This document shows positions 12,301 through 24,300 of a DNA stretch of 64,000 nucleotides, one piece after another. The stretch comes from Blastobasis lacticolella. Lineage: Eukaryota > Arthropoda > Insecta > Lepidoptera > Blastobasidae. Position 1 is the stretch's first letter, and every line of letters starts with the position of its first letter. A program made the position numbers and the translations under genes. The notes under the pieces are model-generated. The model was given only the letters and a program-made list of their open reading frames with translations, made no database searches and was not told the DNA's origin. The DNA is taken from NCBI GenBank assembly GCA_905147135.1, contig LR990048.1, positions 11,516,563 through 11,580,562 of the forward strand. The letters are read 5' to 3'.

Positions 12301-15300
12301 ACGAACCGCTTTGGCTCGACCTTTATAATGCGTACGGCTAAGGAATGGAACGCTTTGCCTGCGAGTGTGTTCCCTGATCAATATAATCTGGATGCCTTTA
12401 AGGCTAGAGTGAATAGGCTGTTCCAAGACGGGCATGCTTCATCTTCGACCGCATCGTCACTTACCAACAGGTGAGATGGCGGTCAAATGCCCGACTTGTT
12501 TGTTATTAAAAAAAAAAAAAAAAAAAAAAACCCTATTACATAATCTTTTAATCAAGACAACAGCATAACTGGGCGGGAGGTGTATAAGCTTAGGACTAAA
12601 ATAAATAAAATAAACATCGTCAAGGAGTCCCAATCGGCTACCGAGACTGCAAGTAGACTAGCTCATTAGTCCTAGTAGCACAGTATAATGCACGGTCCTT
12701 GCATATACCTAAAAGGGTGGTAATATTAAAAAAAAAGTATTTAAGTAGTATATCAGTTATCCAGCACCCATAGTACAAGCTTTGCTTAGTTTGGGGCTAG
12801 ATGGCGCTGTGTGAATTTGTCCACGAATATTTATTTATTATTATTATAATATACACGACATCTTTAAAGTCGCAGATTATTGCTCTAAATGTATAAGTTT
12901 CCCCTTAAAATTACTAAGTCAGCGGCTGAGAAGGACAGTTTCGCAACGATCTATTGAAATGACTCCGCGACTCAGATTCCAATATAACTCTGTCTGTCTG
13001 TTTATTACGCTTTCACGGTTACACCACTGCACCAGTTTTTATCAAATACGGTATGAAAATTATTTAGTACCTGCAGATGGGCATAGGCTACTTTTATTCC
13101 CCTCTACGCGAAAGCTCGCAAGACATAGATACCATAGTCCACGCGGGCGGAGCCTCAGGCGGAAAGCTAGTTTCCAATAATCGGTGTTGATTTAGATGTT
13201 TTTGTTGGAGTTCTAAAGCAGCCGAAAGATTTTATCATCATCATTGTATTAGGCAGTGTGGTGCCCGGCAGAGTAGAATTGCACCATCCCCTTACACTCG
13301 TGGATGTCGTACAAGGCGACTATACTTTCTAGGCAAAAGATCTATAGTCACCGTAAGCTGAAAATTGGGCAGCAGCGTTTTCCATTGTTATATTTACAAC
13401 ACTGCAATCCCCAAACCGCCTGCCAAGCGTGGAGATTATGGCAATATCCTCCCCTTTCATGGGAGAGGCACTAAGTTCTGCAGTGGAAGCTTATGGGCTG
13501 TGATGATCGTAGTAGAAGTCCGAAATAGTTTTAATTCACTCACATACAAAACTAAACTATTCTGACGCCGAATCAAACTTTTGCTACCAGGAACACGATT
13601 TCGCAATAAAATATATTCTAAAAGTAGGAAATAGAATTCAACTCACCAACACACGGTCTTTAAATAGTCCTCGTGGCTGGCTTCTATGGCGTGTCTGTCG
13701 GTGTCGTACTGATCATTCTTCTGGGTGTTGCTCAGTGTGGTCAAGGTGACTTCGTACTGCCTGCTGCAGACCTCGTACTCCGACCTGACATTCTTCACGC
13801 AGTCAGCGTGTTTCAGGTACTCATCTTGATACGCTCCTCTGGTACACAGCTCTTGTACCACGTCAGTGATCCCAGCGTATATGCGACGGAACAGCATCTG
13901 ATCGTGCTTCTCCATGCAGACTTCGGTGTAGTTGTCTATGCATTTTATACCGGCGCGCAGTTCGCTGTGAAAGAAATCAGTTGTGAGATTCTGGAGTTGG
14001 TACTATTATTTATTTCATCATCATCATCTTGGCGTTAATGTCCCGGTTGTGCTCTCACGCACGAGGGCCCGGGGTCCGCCTTGACCATGATCTAGGATTT
14101 TGCAGGTCGGGTAATTACAGTGGAGCGACTGCCATCTGACCTCCTTGACCCTGCTACCAGGGGAACCTGACCAGATTGGATCATGGTTATACATCCAGTC
14201 GCCTGAATGTGCAGGTTTCATCACGATGTTTTCCCCCACCGTAAGAGCATCGGTTAGTATTCAACTAATGTACATAACTCAGAAAACAGTCATTGGTACA
14301 TGGCCGGAGCGGGATTCGAACCCGGGATCTCTGGCTTATGAGTCGGATACTGTAACCGCTCGGCCACCGACGCTCCTAGTCAACCTCAATGTTACGTTAT
14401 ATTGTCATATTATTGGCTCCATAAAGTCACAACTGTTACTAAATATAAAAATAAATTGCTACTCCTTTAAAATAAATTTCATTCTACTATTATTTATTTA
14501 TTTTATAGAATTACAACACCTCCAATGAATCAGGCTCAAAATTACCTAAATGTCTATAGTAATTCTCCGTTTTCTTGAACCGATTCTTGAAATGTAGCCA
14601 TTACCTATTACCCTACCATAGGAATGGAAGCGCGCTAATGAATGTTGATAGTTAATTTTAGGACAAATTAGACATCTACTAAATCAATATTTAAAGTAGG
14701 GAAATAATTTTTTTCAACACAGTGTCACGAACAGTCAGCCCACCTGATGGTAAGCGATAAATGTCGTTCATAACCAACATTCCATCGAAGTAAACAAACC
14801 ACTAGACGCACAAAAAATGTACTCGTCAATCCGTCGAAATAAAAGACATACCTAATATGAATTCACACATGGCTACTAATTTTGCTTCAGTACTGTAAGC
14901 AAATACCTATATAACAATCTACAAATCACCATAAATAATTATTTTAGTTTTCCATTGTTTACATCGATGGAAAATCTGTCTGTGACAGACTGTAAGTGCT
15001 ATACTACTGCTACCTATCGAGTTATGTAAGAATCTTTTATCTTTATTTTCCTTTGAGTAAAAAGCAGCAGCGGGCAGTGGGCGCACCTACCTACTACAGC
15101 ATCGACGTAAATATTGAAGGTATTTTATCCTATAATTAGGCCATATTTAAAATCGTTCTCATAGTTTCTTAAAACGTAATATATAAAAAACCAAACCCTT
15201 AAATCAGTCTCCAATAAAGACATTTCAGATTAAAAACAAAATTCAAATCCAAAACTGTTTATATTTAATGCTCAAACAATGCCAGTCGATTATAAATGCA

Positions 15301-18300
15301 AATATCGTTTCGATTCGTCCATTGACTGTACTCCTGTATACTTCATTAGCTGTATTTTAACCTATAACTGGGCCATATTTGAAATCGTTCTCAAAGTTCC
15401 TTAAAGTGCAGTATCCAAAAACCAAAACCCCTTAAATCAGTCGCCAATAAAGACGGTTCAGAATCAAAACGAAATTCAATTCCAAAACTGTTTCCATTTA
15501 ACGCTCAGACAGTGGCAGTCGATTATGAATGCAAATATCCACTAATATGCCGGTTGATTCGTCCATTGACTGCACTCCTCTGTACTTCATTGGCTATTCA
15601 GCGTTCCGCGGGGCTCTTAGCGAACTTACCCAGTCGGACAACTAGTTCCAAATTGCTATTTACCGCAAACAAGAGTACTAAATTAAGATGAGCTAACTGC
15701 GTGCCGCTTGCCATTCCTACGCTAGGGCTGGACTGAGGTAAGTAAATTCTCTTGAAGGATGGCATGGCATATTGTAAGTAAACGCCCAAAAAGCAGCCTG
15801 TCAGGAGTACTTTAGTATTTTTCTCGTATTTCAAATCATTGCGTTAAGGTACAATTTACTGTAGCATTGCTCTTTTTTTCTCATTAATATGTGATGTCCA
15901 GCAGACTAGTATCGCCAACCCCTTCTGTAGACGGGGGTTGTAAAATGCAACTAATGTCATAGACCAGACCACCTATACCTTTGTAAATCCCTCCGTAAAG
16001 CCGATGCTTTTCCTATTGATTATTTTCAACTCTGCGATCTCAATCCCCCACTGACTAGGGGAGGGGAAGCTCATGTCCAGCAGTGGACTGTTAGGAGATG
16101 ATGAATATAGCAACTCAGTAACACACAAGCAGACAGTACACTGAGCAAAATTATAATAGCCAGAAAGTAATTGCCGTCTTTCATCAAAGTTCTATTAACC
16201 ATCGTAATTAGTTCGTCCACAATTAATGGGTTAATAAAATACTGCTAGCTCCACAGTTTTTAAGGTTCTTGGGGGAAATTTTAATGAGTTATTTGCCACA
16301 GGAAACTGGGCTGATTTTTTTGGTGTTTTTATTTCACTTTTCGCCAATATTTTAAAGTATTGTTTGTTTGTAGAATGTAGATACTGTAAAATAACCGCAT
16401 TGACTTATATATGATTATTTTTTTAGCTGATTCGTGATCACACCAAGTGAATTTTCGCACATTCATATTATTATATATGGGCGTGGTAGCCATTACAGAG
16501 CTTTTAGTTAACTATGACCGAACGTTTCAACCACTGGCGGCTACTGTAAGTGACATTAACGACATTCCCACCGCTTTGGAAGTATAACTAGTAGTCGAAC
16601 GGCACGATGTTCAGTCGAGCGCCAATATTACCCATGCTTTGTACCGTCGACTCAGAGGAAATGAAGGCCCCAAGCGAGCGTCCGTCCTTGCCCCACCTTC
16701 ACATCCCTAGCTCAACTTCCGCGCTGAAAGTCTAGCAGTCTTCGTGCAAAAGTTACCCAGTTTTCACAAAGTTCCAACGTAATGAGTGAACGCTCTAGAT
16801 CGCCCGGTCATGATACGATGAAAACTTCAGACGGCTATTTCTCAATCGCTTATTTAATTACTTCGTCTATTCTACGCGGGACACGGTCTATCTCTTTGTT
16901 TTGAAGCCCCCTAGATACAACAGAGTGATAATACCTAATTGATACGCTCTATGAGAAAACTTCAATCGATTTGTGTTCCGCTGTTCCTTCGAAATACTAC
17001 CCATATAGAACATGTAGGTATTACATAATTTCATGAATTTGACAAAAACATTTTCTTTTTCAGATTCAAACTGATTACGTGGACGGATTGGCGGTTGACG
17101 TGTATTGTGATAAAATTTATAAATTCTATGAATAGAAACAAATACGCTGATGGATGATAACCGTTATACATTTATCAGAGTTTACCATCTACTTATATTA
17201 CGTCAATGCCCATGGGGGTAAACAACTTGAGACGGCTATCGTGGCAGTTCCGTCGCAGTTTCATCGGCAGTGATGTCAGTGTCTCGGTATACGGATTCGC
17301 TTTCAGTATCGTTTAGTTAATTTATCTCGCTCCCTAAGAAAATATATTTTTAGTTGGACGCCTAGACAAACAATGTACCTAAGCTTAAGACGACATTTTT
17401 ATACGACGATAGATGCCATCCATTCCATCGTCTATTATCAAATATTATAAAAAGTATTATCACATAGTAACAGCAATACTCATCATCTGCAGCATTAAGT
17501 GTCAATTTAACGGAGAATTCATTAATGACCGGCTTTTCTCATATTTCTTACTAAGCGTTATAATATGTTTCATGGAACGTCTGTTGCATATATAAAATGG
17601 TATGTTTGCACACATTAGATCTTCTTACAATTTAAATGCCGTTTGATCTTGGCATTACAGCATTGCAAAATATTTCGGGAAGCCGCCTCTTTTTGGCATA
17701 ATATCTTTACTCGTAGCACCAAGGTGACAAATATGACTACAGTCAGCCTGATGTAGTGTAGTCTGTTATAGTGAGTAGTATGTGATATGTAGTCTACGTA
17801 CCTATGTTAGACATATCTGTGGCCCTAGCACAGTCCGCAACAAAGCTCGCGCTGCGAGAGACCGTTTGTCTCTTTCTCTCAATACTAAGACGAAAAATAT
17901 AGCAATACATATGTCGCGCTTTTTCTTGCTTATCGTGCGCGAGAGCAACTTGTGCTAGGCCTACTGAGAGTTAGACTTCTTTTCACAAACTAGTGGACCC
18001 GGCGCGACTTCGTTCTCGTACACCGCACAAGGGCTATCGTTATACGACCGACTTTACTCCTACCTAGTCTTTTTTCTAGCTTATAAAGAGAATAAACCAT
18101 CCTCTTGAATCACTTTATCTATTGTTGAATACAGCATTAAAATCCGTTGCGTAGTTTAAAAGATTTAACCTTACATAGATACATAGGGACAAACGGCGGT
18201 AAGCGGCTCTTTTATATACTATGTATGTATAGAATGTATAAATATGTAATATGCGATCTCACGATAATATTTATTGTGTCTACTGTCTAATTACCTTAGA

Positions 18301-21300
18301 AACAAACCTGTTTCATTTTTATGTACAAAATATAACAATGGACTTAATTACAATAATTCTTAGTTAGCCGGATACTGTATACTTGACTATGGAAGAGATA
18401 CTGGGGAGCTAGCTTTCAACCGTGGCTTTACGTAAAAGGAGGATAAACAGTATGTATAACTATATCCGACAGTATGTCTATGCTTTCCCTGCTAGTTTTG
18501 ATCCAACCTTTTTACGTACGACTAAGGAATGGAACACGTTGCATGCGAGTCCCTGATCATTATAATTTATACGTCTAGAGTGAATAGGCTTTTGAGATGG
18601 CAAAAGCCTAGCTAGTCCAATATATGTATAAACAAAATGATGTGTTCCCCGAACAGTATAACCAGGACTCCTTCAAGGCCAAACTGAATAGGCTATTTTT
18701 CTAGACATGCATGCCACCTTCCGCCGCATCGTCGCTTCCCATCAGGTGAGATGGCGGTCAAACGCCTGCCTAGTACATTATATGTATAAAAACAATGTCC
18801 GGCGCCATATCCGCTCCCCATAAGCAAACCGTGGGCTCCCAAAACAACAAAAAAATGACGTATATAAGTTACTTACAAGCAAGTCTTATCGAGTTCTTCC
18901 CTCGTTAGCGCAAACGATATTTCTGGAGAGCTTAGCACCGGCAGCGCCATGGAGCATCTTTGGAGCAGGTCCTCTTCCTTGTTGCAGTGCTCTTTCAGGC
19001 CATCTGGCAACAAAAATAATGTATTGGTTACACTTTTGCTTGTCCATCTTTTATTTTAGGTAAATTAAGAGTCACTGAACATTAACTACGCTTAATAAAC
19101 ATTTAGAAGTAAACGATTATAATAATTATGAAATATGTATATTATACGTAACGTAGGTATATTTACGTTGGCTCAATCTTGCCTCAACGTTTTCAAGTAA
19201 GAAAAATAATTCGTAAAAATGCTAGGTACTTAATCAAGTTGTGCTCAAGAACATAATCAAACCGCTATTTATACAACTTAAATAAAATATAACAGTGTAG
19301 GTGGACGATCATCGGAAAACAACGAGAACGTGCCTTTGTCATTGAAATATTGTTTATCTTCATTTCCGTCGGCTTTAGCCCGTTTGCTGGCTATTTTTAA
19401 GAGTAAATATGGAGCCAAGTGCATTTAAAAATAATTGTAAATTGATCGGTAAACAAACATTGGTTTTTCTAATAGTACCAACTGAAGCCGACCATAAATT
19501 GAATAATTGGACCAGATAATGAAATATTAAGTATAGAGCTTTCACTGTTAAATTGTCAGATCTCATCTACAAACTCTCTCACTCTACAAACCCTAGATAA
19601 ATAACAATACTAATAATTTTGGCGTCAATATCGGTCCCAAAAAGATTGGAAAGGTTAACCTTCATGGTTAAGACTGGCAAGATTTTTTTGCGCTTTGATC
19701 GATCCCAAGGTCCGCTCCACCCATCCGCCGACCATAATCCAGATAAAATTGGTCAAAACATCTTTTTTGTGTAAATATATTTATAAACTACATATTAAAC
19801 TCTACTGAGTCCTGATGTGTAAACCTGAGTTTGTAACCGGTTTAGTTCCTGTAGAAACAATTTCAGCGAAAAAAGATAAACTTTTTTAATCAAGACCGCA
19901 GCAGCTGGAGCCTATAGTACCTATTTACATAGAAAACAAAAGGCACATCAAATACCTTGCGGAAATCTTGACGTATCTTGAAAGCCCTCGAACGTACTTT
20001 ACAAAGTATGGAATTTTCCGCATCGTAAACAGAAGTGGCAAGTTTTTATATGAGCATCTTATCTTCTTTTATACGTATCTTAAAATACAATATTTGGTGT
20101 AACATACAAGTGCAACTTTGAGGGAATTTACAATTATAATACGCCATAAAGATTTGGTTTTAAACTACAAATGTTCGTATATGGTAACTAAGTGTTATGA
20201 GTAGATAGTGACCTCGTATAATGACCAGCAACAATGAAGGCAAGGTCTCCTAAGTCGCTCTATTAACTCAATTCTTTACATCGGTACCTTTCATAGTTTA
20301 TAATTAACAAAAAAACTGTACTATCAAAAGCAAAATTAGTATGTATTGCGTACAAAGTAGGAACAAATTGACTAATGTGCAATGTTAATAAACCGTGCCA
20401 TAAGCATGTGACCCAGTTACCCGCTAATAATATTAAATTGTTATCGTAACAAAGTAATGCTGACTGTGTAATAACACTCCTATAAGTTTGTCTTTTAAAT
20501 ACGTTAGCTCCGCATTCGTATTTGCGTGGGTTCTGCGCAATGACACGTCAACTGGCGCCCGATCGCGTTTCACGCCGCCGCGCCACAATCAGCTGTTTAT
20601 ACACAGCGGCACACACGTGATTGGAACTTTTTCCTGAGATACCACGCGGTATCCCATCCGAAGATAAATAAAACAGCCCCTTTTCTAGGGCAATCGCACT
20701 GATAGGGCGTCCCGGCAATCTGTTGCCACTGCGCTCAGTGGAAAACTTGCATACGTTTAACAATACAACCGAGTAGGATTCCTATAATCGGTGCGACTCT
20801 ATTTGCATAACGTGTTTAATTATTGTCGCCTACTTTGATCGTGCACGAGACGCGTGTGTGATCGACATTGTGTCGATATTCGTCGAGAGATCGGTTTCCA
20901 TATCTCGGCAACGGCCTCGGACGTCTCGTATCGTGTGCGCTGCGCCTGTTAAACAGGTAGTTATTTTTAACAGTGCCGTTCTAAGAACCGTGCATACCGG
21001 CGGTATGGTGGGGAGCCGAGCCCACCACGCCGCGGGCCGCCATTGGCTGAGACACATCGTACGATGTTTCCACTGGTGTACGTGACGCGTGCGACGCGAC
21101 GTAACGTAACACACTCTCGATCAATCGAAGTATTAATCGAGCACCAATTTAAGAAACCGTCCCCACAACTACTATCGTCAATTGACATATTAGATTGCTC
21201 CGATGATGCCTTGCAGGTCATCTTCGCCTTGACACGATCGCGGGCCCGTTAAATTGTTTTTATTGTTTGTTAACCTCTAATTGCACTGTAACCAAATTGT

Positions 21301-24300
21301 TTGTTTACATTTTGTGCGGTACGTGCAATTCTGTTTCTAAATTGGTCTCCATGTATTGGCAAGTCGACTGCAATTAGGTTGTTTACCTTCCGTTGACGCA
21401 TTAGCATTAAATCAACTATCAATTTTATAAGTTGTAGACATCTAGACGCAATATGTACCTAATGCTCGAAGACGATGTCATTTTTAACTTTCTATTTGTA
21501 AACTTCTACTATGGAATATTTATTCATAATCTCTCTTTAATTTCTCGGTGAGGCGTGCCCACTGAGTGTATTTTCAGCTCCGCTAATAACTAGCCTGGCT
21601 ATGACGTTGTTTCGTTTTTGCAAGCGTCGTCTGCGCTTACGCCACGCTTCACAATATCATATGACCAGTGAGTAGTGACTAGCGTACGCTCGCTACAAAC
21701 ATTTTTTTGCAAACACGACCGACTGTTCATATTTACAGCATTTACTATTTGTTTACAAATACTTTTCACTTCCTTTAGACGTGGGCTTCGAATGTAAAAT
21801 TGTCTGCGAATGTAAAACGTCAAACATGCGTCGAACAGTCGTTGTACTGTCGCTGCCGCTACCATTCTAACTTCGATTAACTAGTTATGCAAAAAGTTGA
21901 CATATGTAGTTTATAGACCTTCCACTTGTTTATTTATTTTATTATCCATTGAAATCCTTTTGACTGATAATTCAACATTCGCATTGGGTAGGTTTCGTAA
22001 CCTTTACCATCGTTAACCCTCAAACAATCGTCTGGTAATCTGAATCCCCAATCTAATATTACATTCAAATCAAACGGGTTTTCATGAGCTGGCTTTTTAA
22101 ACTTTTTGGCATGGCCCAAAAAGATAAAAGCCAATCGAAGCACTTCAACCAGTTCGGGATAAATATTACGTAGATCGATAGAAATTTCGAGAATGCGCAG
22201 CGAGACGTACGGTGTATAAATGCACGGACGAGACAGATGAACGTATTCATTGAACAGCCCTACATGATGGCAATTTTATAGCTCCTGAGCCATTCAGCGA
22301 GACATTTGACCAAAGCCGTAAACATTCTTGAGATAATGAGAGTGCAGTAACCGTGTGAATTGTTGTATAATAGTAAGAGGCAGGTAATACGTTTTGCCGA
22401 TATGTAAATCACATAGAATTAATATTAGAATATTATGTAAGTACCTTCTTTTTAATATACCGATGTAACAAAAACACCCGTTTGATCAAGCATAATTTCT
22501 TATTTGCGTTCGGTAAACTGCATTTTTCATGCAACGTCTTAGACAAACTTGTTTAACCCGCCGTAATTCAATTTCCTGACTTTTGTCAGGAAGCTGTAAA
22601 AAATCAAGCATTAAAAAGATAGGGCGCACCGTTTTGTCTCGATCCTCGAAACTCATTCATTAAAATATATATGACACCTACCGTTGATCTACCTACAATC
22701 ATGAGATTTGGCAAGAAACTAGGTATTTTAGCACAAATTAAGAAAAATCTTATAACATAAAATTGTATCAAATAATATCATAAGTACAAAATGTAACTTT
22801 TTTATTTGCGGTTGGTAAACTACATTTTCATAAAAAATTTCCATTGGTCTTCGACCAGACCAGACCAGAGCAACGGAGCTTCTGCATGTCAACAAGCAAT
22901 CGCTTCGTCATAATAAGCTGAAGTTTCGTCGCCAAAGGCACAGACACCGAAGCTCTACCATATGTAGAGCAGAGAGAGATACTGACAGAATTAGAAACAT
23001 CTTAAAGCGTGTTTGCATTGAAACATAGATACTTCAAACTTCCAAGTAAAATAAATCAACTACTGAGGGCATACTGTGCAAATTTTACCCGCCACGAGTC
23101 GACACGCCAAGAAGAATTAGGTACTAGTTGATTCACTGACATAACACATACGCAGTGCACAAATTTTATCTTATCATTTATCACAGCATCCGCAGAGGTG
23201 TGTCATTGTCTCACCGACAATTAAGTAAGTAAATATAGTTGGTACACATTTTTTATCGTTATAGTGGTACTACCACTGTGGTAGGGACTGGCCATATTTG
23301 CTAAAGGACCGACAAGTAGTTATTGAAAAAAACGGCTGCATGCATTGGTGGTAAAAAGCAAGATGGAGCAATGAAATGCGAATGCACCTACCTGTCCCTG
23401 CGGAATCTATCAGCATAACCTATAGTAACCTAACCTAACCTATAGTGTCAGTAATGTATAACTATGTTCATTATTACTACGTAAAGTAGTTGATGAGGAA
23501 TCTTTTTTTTAGCGTGTCAATGGTCGTAGATTATAACTTATTACACCAAAATTGAACAACGCGTTCGGCGTTGTTTGTGTATATAAGTCCTTAGGCGAGC
23601 AGAAGTCAAGGCAGGTAGGACAGGCGAGCAGATGTACAATGATCTGTGGTGAGGCTCCACACTCGCAGGCGCTTTGTGTAAAATTTGCCTACACGCATCT
23701 GCACAGGTTTTCCCACGATCTGCCAACGTGGGCACGCAGCCTGTTTAGTGCCTTTCATGATGGCCAGGGCAGTTCATGTCCCGGTGGCAGTCTCCTCGGA
23801 TGGAATGAACGACTGAAGAGCGTGTTATTCTATCAACATACTTTCTCTGGCTTTCTGAGCGTTGTCAGTAGCCGTGGCAGTAAAGAGTAAACTTTTAAAG
23901 CTCTTCAATATTTTAGGGGCAGATACACAGTTGTGAAGCAAGACACAAGCAAGAAAGAGTTTCTCATCCCATACAGCATCTCTTAACCGGTGTAGGTTTG
24001 AGACTTGTTTCATTGAGAGCAGTAGGTATCTACTTTGCATGCCGACCAATGCCAGACGGGGCAGGCAAATTTACCGGCAGAGAAACACAGAGCAAGAACA
24101 GCCGTACAGAGTACCTTCGGGGTACCATTTCGACGATGTGAGCCGGGTCAAGAGGATTTCACGATCACTGACTTTCTGCTTGATTATGAATATGGTGATG
24201 ACAATCCTAAAGCAAAAGTCAGTTGTTGGTCCATGTTTCTGGTAAAACGAAGCATCCAACTCTACATGAAAGCAAAGTGGTAGCTAGATAGAGGCAATTT

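Larger units (their letters stand above)
4234..13646 (-). other. Intron 3 of the haemolymph-protein gene (9.4 kb)
   Basis: It contains a LINE-tail fragment near 5695-5775, two family-A SINE-like elements in opposite orientation (6212-6569 and 8037-8373), the intact LINE at 8890-12530, a Helitron-like fragment near 12960-13178 and a family-B element at 13254-13508. Between these the sequence is AT-rich without a convincing exon. Confidence 0.65.
13965..18876 (-). other. Intron 2 of the haemolymph-protein gene (4.9 kb)
   Basis: It holds a family-A element only about 50 bp from the exon 3 acceptor (14017-14376), a 232-bp tandem duplication (15121-15597), a family-B remnant near 15990-16110, a family-D element (17988-18240) and a degenerate LINE end (18390-18800). 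I see no exon. Confidence 0.65.

Noticed and set aside
13673..14038. Plus-strand ORF of 121 residues
   Set aside because: It is the antisense shadow of exon 3 of the haemolymph-protein gene, which has correct splice sites and family-like cysteines on the minus strand.
14298..14376. A tRNA gene (CAT at the anticodon position)
   Set aside because: The A and B boxes are good, but the anticodon stem does not pair, no terminator follows, and the same body and tail occur in other copies. It is the head of a SINE.
20830..21114. ORFs in the GC-rich island as a host gene
   Set aside because: Frames are open on both strands because of GC-rich composition. None shows a domain, a splice context or protein-like composition.
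23552..23890. Plus-strand ORF of 112 residues
   Set aside because: The minus strand here carries the CECG...H...C end of a LINE. The plus frame has no recognisable motif.
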